Source: Citrobacter sp. R56
GTDB lineage: Bacteria > Pseudomonadota > Gammaproteobacteria > Enterobacterales > Enterobacteriaceae
Reading direction: 5' to 3'
NCBI RefSeq assembly: GCF_016811995.1
Contig: NZ_CP069159.1
Span: forward strand, 558,001-622,000
Length of the DNA stretch: 64,000 bases
Positions 30,083 to 39,014 of this stretch are shown one piece after another. The notes below the pieces were generated by a model that made no database searches, was not told the origin of the DNA, and saw only the letters and a program-made list of their open reading frames with translations. Every line of letters begins with the position of its first letter. Positions within the stretch are counted from its first letter, which is position 1. Both the position numbers and the translations under genes were made by a program.

Positions 30083-30736
30083 TTAAACGGACTCACTTAC
30101 TGCAGTCTGTGCTTCTGAAAAAAATATGGCATCCAGAATTTTTGTAGCTTGCAGCATTTTCTCAAGAACAGTTCGCAATGGCGAAAATACTTCATGTTCC
30201 ACAGGAAATTCACCATACTCTTTCCAGCATTCAGTAAGTAAATTAGATTCAATAGTGACAGGTAGGAAATAGTTACCTTTCCCTTGATCCAATAGTCCTA
30301 ATTCATGAAGTTGCTCACGATAGGATTGCTGAATAGTATTGGCGTAGTTGGCTATCTTCCTGACCCCACCAAAATATCCGGCATTCAGTTTAAACTCAAA
30401 ACCGAACTGACCCTGTTCGGTTCCTGTACCCGTCAGGACCGCCAAAATATAATCATTTCCTTCACTAACTGTTGAACTGCTCTCAAACCAACATTTGCAG
30501 TTAACACCTTCAATGACCCAGCCGGGATGCGCCAGCCAGCAATAGTCCTGGCGCTCATAATTGGCTTTGCCAGTCCAGTTATTGTCTTTCATAAATCGTT
30601 CAATACACTGATCAAAGCTTTTCCAGAATACCGGGCTTAAATGCTGTTCAAAATAAACTACAGCTTCGTTAAACATCTTTAGTTGTGAGAGAATCAGTGT
30701 ACCGGCCTGACGTTCTACATCGCTGTGTTGATTCAT
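30083..30736 (-). CDS. Uncharacterised protein, last gene of the WYL operon
   Basis: 217 residues, not recognised. No signal peptide or membrane helix. N-terminal half is helical with charged and aromatic residues (WKSFDQCIERFMKDNNWTGK). The centre is strand-rich (DYILAVLTGTGTEQGQFGFE, then FKLNAGYFGG). It follows the PD-(D/E)XK nuclease gene by 15 bases, so the pair is probably co-translated and may act together. I do not assign a function. Confidence 0.75.
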   Translation of the reverse strand: MNQHSDVERQAGTLILSQLKMFNEAVVYFEQHLSPVFWKSFDQCIERFMKDNNWTGKANYERQDYCWLAHPGWVIEGVNCKCWFESSSTVSEGNDYILAVLTGTGTEQGQFGFEFKLNAGYFGGVRKIANYANTIQQSYREQLHELGLLDQGKGNYFLPVTIESNLLTECWKEYGEFPVEHEVFSPLRTVLEKMLQATKILDAIFFSEAQTAVSESV

Positions 30737-30751
30737 GTCTATTCCCTTTGA

Positions 30752-31507
30752 TTAAAATGTACGAATCCGATTAAGAAAGCAAAATACGGCATGTGCAGCC
30801 ATTTGACGCGAAGGTGAGGATTTATCGTCTGCAATAAGTTCTTTGTAATACGGTTGCAGTGAAACCTCCAGGGTTGTGGCAAGTTGCCGCCATGAAAGGC
30901 AGGGGACATCCTCAGGTGTAAAAGCCGACCCACTGGTAAACGGTTTTCCACCATGGGGCGTTAAAAATACAACGGCCCAGGGGCGTGATATGGCACGTAT
31001 TTTGGCATCAGAACAATATCGGGCGACTTGTTCCTGCTGCTCACAGGCATCAATTTTCACTTCGACAAGCAGAAAAAAATTATCCGCATCGATTTCAATA
31101 TCGACACGATTAGTACTATCCCCAGTGGGATTCGTTTCGACCTGAACCCGACAATAGTGGTGATAATCTTCAGGGATATCATTCCTTTTGTGCCTTATAC
31201 CACTAAGAAATGCTTTTAAAGGTAGTCTCCCAAAACCATGAGTTCCTTCGGGGTCAAGAAGCCAGGCCAGGATTGCCGTGTTGCGAACTTCTTTACGCCC
31301 AAGGCCTGCAACTTCCCATGGATCAAAAGATAAAGAGCGATTCTGCACAACTTTCAGTGGCTCAGAGAGTTGGCTGAAAAACTCCGCTAAATGGGTGGCA
31401 TCAATATTTATTTTTTTGTCTTTTTCTCTGGCCCACGCCATGTTTTGCGGCCATTGCTGAAAAAATTCCGGTAGCCACTCAACCAGTGAAGAATTGTTAT
31501 GTTCCAT
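30752..31507 (-). CDS. PD-(D/E)XK nuclease superfamily protein
   Basis: 251 residues. N-terminal motif NTAILAWLLDPEGTHGFGRL and the nuclease core NRVDIEIDADNFFLLVEVKI, giving the D...ExK catalytic set (D in RVDIEI, E and K in VEVK). This is the arrangement of the PDDEXK_4 family, often found in bacterial conflict and defence loci. No membrane segment. Start at 31507 follows the YkgJ-like gene by 23 bases. Substrate (DNA or RNA) unknown. Confidence 0.75.
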   Translation of the reverse strand: MEHNNSSLVEWLPEFFQQWPQNMAWAREKDKKINIDATHLAEFFSQLSEPLKVVQNRSLSFDPWEVAGLGRKEVRNTAILAWLLDPEGTHGFGRLPLKAFLSGIRHKRNDIPEDYHHYCRVQVETNPTGDSTNRVDIEIDADNFFLLVEVKIDACEQQEQVARYCSDAKIRAISRPWAVVFLTPHGGKPFTSGSAFTPEDVPCLSWRQLATTLEVSLQPYYKELIADDKSSPSRQMAAHAVFCFLNRIRTF

Positions 31508-31530
31508 CAGATTTCCCTCCCTTTTTCGCT

Positions 31531-31797
31531 TTAGAGCTTTTCAAGAATCAGACATGCCTCACGATTCAGCGTAATGAACTCCTGCCAGCTATAATGCTGC
31601 TGGTAGTTAAGCTGATACTGCTTCTCAACATGGCAAATCAGCGGACGCGTTTCATAAATTGCGCACAGCTTTGTCTCCATCTGATAGTGCTGACAAATAC
31701 CGTCGCCTCGATCGAGGAACTGTGTTTCACTGGCGCGATCGACGTGACGACAGCAGGCGCCGCACTGGTTGCAGGGAAATTCCGGAGTGAGTGTCAT
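31531..31797 (-). CDS. YkgJ-family cysteine cluster protein
   Basis: 88 residues. Cysteine motif CNQCGACCRHVD near the N-terminus and further Cys at CQHYQ, LCAIYE and ICHVEK: the zinc/iron-chelating YkgJ (CxxCxxCC) family. Its ATG overlaps the preceding HNH gene stop (ATGA), so it is translated with it. Function of the family is unsettled; a metal-binding role is likely. Confidence 0.8.
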   Translation of the reverse strand: MTLTPEFPCNQCGACCRHVDRASETQFLDRGDGICQHYQMETKLCAIYETRPLICHVEKQYQLNYQQHYSWQEFITLNREACLILEKL

Positions 31798-33365
31798 AAC
31801 TTGCTTAACCAGTTACGTACGGAGCGGGTATTTCCGGCCTCAAACGGCAGTGCGATATTCCGGCGGTCGACCTCGGCTTGCAGCAACAAGCCACGCTTAA
31901 TTTCGCTATTCACTACGTTAAGATGCAGGGTAAATCGCGTCAACGCTGACGAATCTATCGCGAATTCCAGCGCCGTAAGCTCCAGTAGGTAACGATCGAG
32001 TTCGGTATTAACCTGTTGATAATACTCAAGCGCTTTCTGGTACTTATCTTTAAAGGTGTCCAGAAACGCCCAGACTTTTTTCATCAACGCGCTGTGTTCG
32101 AGAAAATAGTTCATCACTAGCGTCAGGATACCGGTCGCCAGCGCGCCGCAGAAGGCGGCTAATTCCGGGCCAAAGGGAAAAACGAGAATTTTTGCTAATG
32201 CTTCGTTAACCACGACACCCGCTGCGACAGCCACCCCGGCAGCCACCAGCTTACTGACCGCCTTCGCCAACTGCCCCGGTGGCAAACCCTCTGGATTAAA
32301 AACCATCACTTTGAAGGCCTGCACCAGGTTGTTCCACATCTCGCGAATGAGCCTCACCATCATTTTCTTTGTGGTAAAGAAGATATTGAAGAGCGTAGTT
32401 GTAATGCTGGACAGCATGCCGCCAATCGCACCGTCTTTAAAGGAGGTAAGGAAGGTGTGAAATTTGGTTTGTACCCGCAACCAAACGGCGCGTAATGCTT
32501 CAGTAGCATCCTGCAGGAAATCTCCGGCATCAAATGCGCGACGATGTTTCTCAAACATCACTGGAATACGCTCGCGAAATTCAAACCAGGTCTCCGCCAG
32601 AATGAGTCCAAGCATCTGCCGCGTTCCCATGCGAAAGGCGTTGTTCAGCGTAGCGCTGGCGACATTCTTCGCAAACTTGCTGCTGGTGTAATACTCTTGG
32701 TGGATAGTGCTGTTGTATTTTGCCCGCGCCTGCTTATCCGCCTCTTTCATGCGTTCAAAATCAGCGGCAGCTTTATTTTCCAGCTTATTCAGTTGCTTCT
32801 GTTCTTGCTCGGAGAGTGCTGGCTGGCTGCGTAACCGGGCAATTTCCTGCGTTGTGGCGGCATGCTGGTCTTGCAGCGTTTGCACGAAGGCATCCATCGT
32901 TTTCGCCTTCTTCGCCTTATTTAGCGACTCATTCGTGAAAGTAAGATTCGATGAGTCATTGGCCAGATCGGCGCCATCGCACTCGGCGAGAACACGTCCG
33001 GGATCGTTGTGAATCTCATGGGCGGAAATAATGTGGTCGAGATTTTTTTTATCATTGGCCGCAAAATGTTCACCGGTATAGGTATCAGTTAGCGTACCGA
33101 CCTCATGCGCCTTTTTTCCTGCTCGGTTGGTGGCGATGTAGTTTTCGTGGCTGTGGTAATGATGCGAATCATACCCTTCGCGCTGTTCATACCGTTGACG
33201 TTCGGCATCTGTGGCATACACCCCCTGACGGACATTGTGAATGGTATTCACATCGCCGCCGTGCTTATCCTCCAGCAAGAGAAAATCTAACCCAAACGAG
33301 GTGGTGAGGCTCTTGACCACCGTCTGATGTAACTCTTCACCCCAGTCAAACCTGGCTGCGTTCAT
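31794..33365 (-). CDS. HNH-type nuclease with C-terminal membrane/helical region
   Basis: 523 residues. Residues about 85-155 look like an HNH/His-Me-finger core: GTLTDTYTGEHF, KNLDHIISAHEIHNDPGR, then LANDSSNLTFTNESLNKAKK (His of LDHI, Asn of SSNLTFTN). Residues about 155-220 are charged coiled coil. Residues about 310-440 have hydrophobic stretches (LVAAGVAVAAGVVVNEALAK; FGPELAAFCGALATGILTLV) that could insert into or lie on membrane. This joins a nuclease head to a membrane-like tail. Domain reading is by motif only. Confidence 0.65.
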   Translation of the reverse strand: MNAARFDWGEELHQTVVKSLTTSFGLDFLLLEDKHGGDVNTIHNVRQGVYATDAERQRYEQREGYDSHHYHSHENYIATNRAGKKAHEVGTLTDTYTGEHFAANDKKNLDHIISAHEIHNDPGRVLAECDGADLANDSSNLTFTNESLNKAKKAKTMDAFVQTLQDQHAATTQEIARLRSQPALSEQEQKQLNKLENKAAADFERMKEADKQARAKYNSTIHQEYYTSSKFAKNVASATLNNAFRMGTRQMLGLILAETWFEFRERIPVMFEKHRRAFDAGDFLQDATEALRAVWLRVQTKFHTFLTSFKDGAIGGMLSSITTTLFNIFFTTKKMMVRLIREMWNNLVQAFKVMVFNPEGLPPGQLAKAVSKLVAAGVAVAAGVVVNEALAKILVFPFGPELAAFCGALATGILTLVMNYFLEHSALMKKVWAFLDTFKDKYQKALEYYQQVNTELDRYLLELTALEFAIDSSALTRFTLHLNVVNSEIKRGLLLQAEVDRRNIALPFEAGNTRSVRNWLSKL

Positions 33366-33412
33366 TGTGCTCTACCCATAGCAATGCCGGGCTGGTTAGC
33401 CCGGCCAGTCGA

Positions 33413-34510
33413 TTAAATACGAGAGGAAAACGTGTCGAAATCAGAGGCTGATGCCGTCAGTTTTTCATCCAGCGCCTCTTTGTTAAGCAGATTCATACCG
33501 TTGCTGTCGGTCTGCAGCTGGATCACGCCATCTTCAATAACGGCTTCGCCGTTTTCCTGCGTCACCGGTTTGAATAGTGGTGTGGTAATCACGTCGGTCA
33601 TGATGGCAGCTAATTCGTAGCCGTGGTCGATAAGCGTCATGATCTCTTCCGACTCATCAATTTCGGTGGTGATATTTTTTTGATGACGTTCGACGATGAC
33701 CGCGTGCATCGCTTTCAGCGGCTCAAAATAGTGCTGAACGAAGACGGCATGCATACCGGTGATCGATTCATAAATGCTATTTACATATTGCTGCACCTTT
33801 GTCAGATGCGCTTCAGCTGCATTCATTTTCTCTACCGCCGCGGTTACTTCACGGGAGCTTTGGTAGGCGTTGTTGAGCGCTTTTTCCGCATGGTTATCGT
33901 AGGCCCAGCCAGCAATAGCAATCAGTGGAGCCACCACTGCACCGCCAAGCACCATCGCGCCGCCTGCCATCCCCCAACCACCTGCAGCCAGCGAACCGCC
34001 GCCAATTGCCGCCATCGTGGCATTATAAGCTGCCGCACCCGACAGCGCCGCAATCGGCGTTCCGGTAGAGGCGGCAGCAAAAGCCATCACTCCGCTGTAC
34101 ACGGCAAAACCGGCGGCGGCACCAGACACGCCTGCACCGACGACCGTGGTCAGGTATTCTGTTGCCGAAATAGCCAGGTTCTGAATCTTATTAATGCTGT
34201 GCTTTGGTACCGTCAGCTTGAGATTCTTATGCCCATCCTTTGCCATTCGCTCAAGAAGATCAATGGCTATTGTATTGAATTCATTGAAATCATTACCGAT
34301 TTTCAGTTCCACTTCGCCTAATTCTGCGAGTTTTTCCGACGTCGTCTTGTTAGCTGTCTCAAAACTATCTTTATGCTTATCAAAACGACGCTGTGCGCGA
34401 TCTAATACGTCGTCGGCTTCCGATTTTTTCTGGTAGCCGTCATACGCTTTTTTGCCACCAAAAGCTGTTGCCGCTGCCGCGACGCCCAAAATAATGAAAG
34501 GTAATGCCAT
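33413..34510 (-). CDS. Membrane protein with Gly/Ala-rich pore-like region
   Basis: 365 residues. An N-terminal hydrophobic segment (LPFIILGVAAAATAFGGKKA) is followed by a coiled coil and a long small-residue-rich region at residues about 120-205 (SGAAAGFAVYSGVMAFAAAS, GGGSLAAGGWGMAGGAMVLG), ending in a helical C-terminal domain. The Gly/Ala pattern looks like packed membrane hairpins. Not a family I can name. It is the first gene after the WYL regulator (38-base gap). Confidence 0.65.
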   Translation of the reverse strand: MALPFIILGVAAAATAFGGKKAYDGYQKKSEADDVLDRAQRRFDKHKDSFETANKTTSEKLAELGEVELKIGNDFNEFNTIAIDLLERMAKDGHKNLKLTVPKHSINKIQNLAISATEYLTTVVGAGVSGAAAGFAVYSGVMAFAAASTGTPIAALSGAAAYNATMAAIGGGSLAAGGWGMAGGAMVLGGAVVAPLIAIAGWAYDNHAEKALNNAYQSSREVTAAVEKMNAAEAHLTKVQQYVNSIYESITGMHAVFVQHYFEPLKAMHAVIVERHQKNITTEIDESEEIMTLIDHGYELAAIMTDVITTPLFKPVTQENGEAVIEDGVIQLQTDSNGMNLLNKEALDEKLTASASDFDTFSSRI

Positions 34511-34548
34511 AGATAATTATCTCCTGTGCAATGAGTCGTCGTTACTAG

Positions 34549-35469
34549 CTATCCATCACATTCCAAAACAGGAACTGAGTTGTGATCGCCAGTGACGTAG
34601 TTATGCAACATGTTGATGACGGTTGTTTTTAACCATTCAGGTTCCAGAATTTCGATATTGGGTAACCAGAATAAAATTAATGGAATAATTTGATTCTGAT
34701 GTGCGGCCTGGCAGAGTAATGTCACCCCGTCGTCCCCTTCGCACAATAATTCTTGCTGAGGCAGCAAATCGCGTCTTCTGAAGTAGCTAGAAATGCTATG
34801 GTTAATACGCACCCGAACCTCAAAAGTCTCTTCGCTCACCCAAGGGTCACGATGCTCATCAATTAATGAAAGCGTGAAACTATCAACCGCAAAGTGTTCT
34901 TTTCTTATATCCAGCCAATGTATTTTGTTTAACGAAAATGACTTTAACTTACCGCCCTCTGTCGCCTGCAGATACCAGATATTTTTCTGGTTAACCAGCT
35001 TATAAGGATGAATAGTGCGCGTTTTACTTTTATATAAAATATGGCAAACACTATTTTTCTGAATCGCTTTCTCTAATAAATTAAAGTACTTTCGCAAAGC
35101 ATTTCTGACCGAATGCTCAGGGCTGTTAAAATGAACTCTCACATGCTGTTCCGCAGCCCGTTTTTCCAGGCTGCCCCAGAAGTCCTCATCTCTGTCGGGA
35201 AACACCGCGTCGGCATCCAGCAGCGTTGCCAGCGGGTTATGCAGAGCATCATGGCTATTATTCTGAGCTCTTGACGGAATTAACCGATATTCCCCGCCAC
35301 CACAGCCTTCAACGAATGCGGAGAGCATGTTGAGATCGCGATAAACCGTTCGTTCAGTGATATTAAATTTCTTCATCAACCGATAGCGACTGACCACGCC
35401 ATAAGTTTGTAGCTCCATCAGGATATCCACTAAACGTTCTGCTGAGCGACTCCGTGCTGAATCAGCCAT
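34549..35469 (-). CDS. WYL-domain HTH transcriptional regulator
   Basis: 306 residues. N-terminal winged helix (RLVDILMELQTYGVVSRYRL, ITERTVYRDLNMLSAFVEG), WYL domain with IHPYKLVNQKNIWYLQA, and a C-terminal WCX-like segment. Regulators of this type commonly control phage-defence operons and respond to nucleic-acid ligands. It heads the minus-strand run and probably regulates it from its own promoter in 35470-35600. A multi-gene role is inferred from the close spacing. Confidence 0.8.
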   Translation of the reverse strand: MADSARSRSAERLVDILMELQTYGVVSRYRLMKKFNITERTVYRDLNMLSAFVEGCGGGEYRLIPSRAQNNSHDALHNPLATLLDADAVFPDRDEDFWGSLEKRAAEQHVRVHFNSPEHSVRNALRKYFNLLEKAIQKNSVCHILYKSKTRTIHPYKLVNQKNIWYLQATEGGKLKSFSLNKIHWLDIRKEHFAVDSFTLSLIDEHRDPWVSEETFEVRVRINHSISSYFRRRDLLPQQELLCEGDDGVTLLCQAAHQNQIIPLILFWLPNIEILEPEWLKTTVINMLHNYVTGDHNSVPVLECDG

Positions 35470-35599
35470 AAGCTCCTACCAGTCTGTTTGTCTAAAGCGA
35501 ATTATATATAAAGGTCTGACACACTCTGTCAGTACATCGGCAGATGTGTATTTTTTTTTAGAGCTACCAAAAATTTATTTGATTATCATCAAGCTTCCC

Positions 35600-35915
35600 C
35601 GGACCGTAGGCAAACCACCAAATCGCTGGAAATGGCCTGGGAAGTCTGTGGTAAACCAGACTGCGCGATGTTGCTCCGCGAGCGGGGAAGCTATTACACA
35701 AGAAGGCAGTTACTATAGCGTGACCCGATCAAGCAAAGTATGAGCTGACGCGGAAACTGATGGGATTACAGCACGATGAAGCGTTTCTTCAGGAACTAGA
35801 AAAACGCTCGGATGTCGGTGGCAGGCCACACGAATATAACGGTAGATTACCACCAAACGAATCGGAAAACCGATACAGGAAAACTCCAAAGCGGTGGCTA
35901 TGGTCACTATTTACA
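35600..35915 (+). mobile_element. Decayed IS3-family transposase (orfB 3' end)
   Basis: Clear relic of the same kind of element as the intact copy at 39.8-41.0 kb. Matching stretches: CTGGAAATGGCCTGGGAAGT at 35620, CATTACACAAG...GCAGTTACT, GATCAAGCA...TATGAGC..ACGCGGAAACTG, and CACGAATATAAC...CCAAACGAATCGGAAAACCG near 35870. It has frameshifts, stops and an internal deletion after TTCTTCAG. Same orientation as the intact element. Confidence 0.8.
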
Positions 35916-36095
35916 CCACCACCACCACCAGCAAGAAAACAATGTAGTTAATCTGTTTGAAGAGGTGCGTTTGCAAAATGATCTTCGTTGATAAAGATAT
36001 ACATACAGCATACAAAAATAGTGAGACAAGTCTTGTTAATAGTGGGACACTTCATGTAGTTGGTGATTCAATGTGACGTGGTGAGGGTTTTTAGT

Positions 36096-36620
36096 ATGAA
36101 AATACAGAAAGATGACTTGGTGAAATGGGAAGTAGATGAGCCAGATTTAATCGCTGACCCACTCTTGATAAGAAAAGGAATTACTGATGTCGAAAAATCG
36201 TTGTTGATTAGCTTGCCAAATGAATATAAGGATTATATTCATTTGGTAGCTGATCAAGCATGTACTCCATTATCTAATTTAGATAACTTTATAGCGAGGT
36301 ACAACGAAAAAAACAGGATAATAGTAATGGCTACCTTATCTTCTACAAATAGAGTTGTGACTTCAACAAAATTGTTACAAGAATCAATATATGATCATAG
36401 ATCATTACTACCTGATGGCTTGATTGTCATTGGTTCAGATTATGATGATGATGGTGATGCGTATATTATTTATGATGTGAGGGCTGATTCTCCTACTTAT
36501 AGAAATGTATTTCATTGGCGATATTATGCGGACAATTTAGTAGTGGGTGATGGGTTAGGGTTATTGGCTCTATCGTTAAGAGAGTTTTTACATAAACCCG
36601 CATTAGAAGATGAGCTATAG
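36096..36620 (+). CDS. SMI1/KNR4 (SUKH) family protein, orphan immunity candidate
   Basis: 174 residues from ATG 36096, with TGAGGG 8 bases upstream; a TTG at 36060 is the longer alternative. SUKH pattern: ITDVEKSLLISLPNEYKDYI near residues 35-55 and LLPDGLIVIGSDYDDDGDAY around residue 120, then VFHWRYYADNL. SUKH proteins often serve as immunity proteins for polymorphic or contact-dependent toxins. No toxin gene is next to it. Markedly AT-rich, unlike the backbone. Confidence 0.65.
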   Translation: MKIQKDDLVKWEVDEPDLIADPLLIRKGITDVEKSLLISLPNEYKDYIHLVADQACTPLSNLDNFIARYNEKNRIIVMATLSSTNRVVTSTKLLQESIYDHRSLLPDGLIVIGSDYDDDGDAYIIYDVRADSPTYRNVFHWRYYADNLVVGDGLGLLALSLREFLHKPALEDEL

Positions 36621-37240
36621 TTCATTGAACTTAGTTAGCTGAATTTTTGTGAAAATTCATACGCCTCACAAATGCGATCGAGTGCATCAACGTAGCTCCA
36701 TCCTAAAGAATCTATTCTCATCTCGATAAAGCCTATTTATTGCTTCTCAATTGGGAAGTATATTTTGTCTAAACCTATGCAATTGATGCCCCAATGTTGG
36801 TAAACGGTGGCCCTTTAATTGCAAACGTTAGTAAATAGGGAATCATGCTACATGGCTTCTGAAATCGCGATTATCAAAGTGCCTGCTCCTGTCGTCACCC
36901 CGTAACAGTTTGCTGAGCTTGGGGGGAGCAGCGAGCATCGCGAGGCGGTAAGAGGTTTTATGGGGGGGCGTGACTACAATTTCCAGGTTGTCTATCGTGG
37001 TGAAACACTACAGAGCTTTGTTGAGGGCGGGTGGATATTTTCCCAGCGTTTAAAAGAGAATGGTGGCGGTTATTCGATCGGGCGGACGTACCAGGAAAAA
37101 TTTGTTTTCAGTTTTGACAGGCCAATATTTTTTGTCTAAGGGGGTAGGGTTTATTTTTACTCAGGAAATTGCTGAACGAAAACGTAATGAATCTACGATG
37201 CTGAATGATGATCAAGATTATTTACTGTTTTGAGGTGTCT
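36621..37240 (+). pseudogene. Phage/accessory scraps including a Cox-like start
   Basis: No intact gene. At 36852 on the plus strand MASEIAIIKVPAPVVTP then a stop and QFAELGGSSEHREAV resembles the N-terminus of P2-type Cox regulators with a stop codon. A second scrap reads GRDYNFQVVYRGETLQSFVE near 36960-37030. On the minus strand near 36640-36725 lies MRIDSLGWSYVDALDRICEA ending in a stop. All look like broken prophage genes. Confidence 0.45.
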
Positions 37241-37247
37241 TAAATAT

Positions 37248-37279
37248 AGCTAAAATGCTCCTAAAGGAGCATTTTAGCT
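37248..37279. terminator. Perfect palindromic hairpin
   Basis: 15-bp perfect stem AGCTAAAATGCTCCT / AGGAGCATTTTAGCT with a 2-base loop. It contains the stop codon of the small minus-strand ORF at 37274. Probably ends that two-gene unit; T run weak. Confidence 0.65.
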
Positions 37280-37471
37280 GCGGTAAATGCGGTTCTTATA
37301 CCAACGGTTATATTTTATATATAAAAACAAAATAATAACAACCCATATTATGCTAAGTAGCGCAGCTTGATTTGGAACAAATATTGCAAATAGGAAAATC
37401 CCGCAGATAAGCAACGCGAAAGGGATTCAGTAAAAATGCGTTTGAAGCAACCATAAAAGGGACTTTTTCAT
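37274..37471 (-). pseudogene. Small two-helix membrane protein interrupted by TGA
   Basis: 65 codons in one frame: MKKSLLWLLQTHFY, a TGA at codon 15, then IPFALLICGIFLFAIFVPNQ and AALLSIIWVVIILFLYIKY, ending WYKNRIYRS. Two membrane helices after the stop. The ATG overlaps the stop of the preceding gene (ATGA), the usual sign of coupled translation, so the frame was probably once functional. A TGG-to-TGA change would explain the stop. Confidence 0.55.
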
Positions 37472-38157
37472 TGTTTATGCATCTCATATAGCACATCTGC
37501 AACCACTTTCTCATTATTTCCTCCTGATTCAACTTGGTAAATAACCGTTGACATCTGAGGTTCAATAAGAAAGTAAAGCATCTCTGGTTTTTCATTGCGT
37601 AAACTTTGGTAATAAGCAGCATCTTGGAGTTTTAGCCTGTTTGCCGCTAAAGCCTCGATTTGAATTTTTGAATACATCGCCGCGCCTTTAACAAACCATG
37701 TCGACATATTGTTGACCATATTGATATGCGATTCCTGGAAATAAGCACTGTCAATTATTAGCATTAAAATACTTAAAGATATTGCTAATTTACTAGATTT
37801 GACGGCGGCATCGTGAGATTTATCCCCTATTTTCTTTTTGATAAAAGACACGAGATTAAAGCTCTTTTTCTCGCCAAGTCTGTTAAGATTTTTCCGAAAA
37901 TAAAGTTCAGCTATGTCGAGTACAACATCATTACGTTTGTACATTTCGCTAAAGCAGAGGAAAAAACGTTTGTCTTCCTGCCATTGCTCATAGCAAGTAC
38001 TACGATAGTCATCGCCAGGAATCAGGTACGAACCATAGTTTATGAATCGCTGAGCGCCTAATTTCACTTGCTTAACAGTTTCCATATGGCTCGCATGTAA
38101 CTCGCACAATGCTTTTGTTACAGCGACAGCCATCCGTTTATCAGACTGCATTTTCAA
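37468..38157 (-). CDS. Uncharacterised protein with one membrane helix
   Basis: 229 residues, not recognised. A charged N-terminal half with Cys/Trp/Tyr, one hydrophobic segment near residues 123-145 (SKLAISLSILMLIIDSAYF) and a charged C-terminus. AT-rich. The downstream small membrane ORF overlaps its stop. Position beside an orphan SUKH gene suggests an accessory or toxin-related origin but nothing in the sequence proves it. Confidence 0.55.
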   Translation of the reverse strand: MKMQSDKRMAVAVTKALCELHASHMETVKQVKLGAQRFINYGSYLIPGDDYRSTCYEQWQEDKRFFLCFSEMYKRNDVVLDIAELYFRKNLNRLGEKKSFNLVSFIKKKIGDKSHDAAVKSSKLAISLSILMLIIDSAYFQESHINMVNNMSTWFVKGAAMYSKIQIEALAANRLKLQDAAYYQSLRNEKPEMLYFLIEPQMSTVIYQVESGGNNEKVVADVLYEMHKQ

Positions 38158-38248
38158 TTTAAGATAGTTTTCTGCAATTTCAATTAGCCTTGTTTTAGCA
38201 TTGTAACTTAATAATTGATCACGCTCGTCGAAGGGGGCAAGAAAGAAA

Positions 38249-38506
38249 ATGACAAAGGGAAAGAAAACAGCGAGTTATGTTGTTGTTGCAATTATTTTCT
38301 TTCTAATTATTCCGGAGTTCGCATTAAGGTATATTTCGACGAATTTGCTGGGTAGAATTAGTGACTTTACGAGTCTGTGGGGGACATTTAGCCCCTTTCT
38401 TTCCATGCTTGTTTTTCTTGGTTTATCTTCAATAACTCTGGCTGTTATCACCGTTGCTCTTGTGGGGAAAATTTACCGAGTTTTATCCCGTTCCGGCGGT
38501 CAATAA
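38249..38506 (+). CDS. Small two-helix membrane protein
   Basis: 85 residues with two membrane helices (SYVVVAIIFFLIIPEFALRY and FLSMLVFLGLSSITLAVITV) and a basic N-terminus. Start preceded by GAAGGGGGCAAGAAAGAAA, so translation is plausible. Not recognised. It is divergent from the 229-residue gene. Confidence 0.5.
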   Translation: MTKGKKTASYVVVAIIFFLIIPEFALRYISTNLLGRISDFTSLWGTFSPFLSMLVFLGLSSITLAVITVALVGKIYRVLSRSGGQ

Positions 38507-38711
38507 ATCCGACCCAAAAAGCGGGCAGGCGAGGTGGGGATAGCACTGCGCGCCAGCGGCGGTGACAGCATTTAATTTTATGCGTCTGCGGGCGTCCTGA
38601 CTGCGCTCATTTGTGACGCCGTGGGGACAATTGCGTGACGTATGGCGTGTCTGAGGCGCTCAGTGATGATGCCGCCCGTGCGCTGAAACGGCACGCGTGC
38701 GTTTCGAGCAG

Positions 38712-39008
38712 GACGCGGCGCTGACCTTCTTGATGTTGAAAAAGTCATCTTTTGTGGCGACCTCGCTCAGCAGGACAATTTTGATGCCGTCCGGCTTTCC
38801 GTTAGGCGCATAGAAAAACAGGTTTTTAAAATTCCCGAGCCCTTTCGAGTCACGCATCGCGTTGCGGAGCGATTCAACGTCGGTGCTACTCGGTGACGTA
38901 CATGGTGTACCCCCGCATGTGCGTCGTTCTGGTAATACTTGCGACGAAACAGGATGGCGGATTCATTCAGCCAGGTGGAAATAAGCGCGCTCAGGTATTC
39001 CGGCAGTC
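38712..39008 (-). pseudogene. P2-family phage portal protein (gpQ) fragment
   Basis: Minus-strand reading RLPEYLSALISTWLNESAIL, then FRRKYYQNDAHAG, a frameshift at a run of Gs near 38916, then MRDSKGLGNFKNLFFYAPNG and KPDGIKIVLLSEVATKDDFF. This matches the middle of P2-like portal proteins. Both ends are cut off. The bases on both sides (38510-38710) are further phage-like scraps with no open gene. Confidence 0.7.
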
Positions 39009-39014
39009 GGTGCT

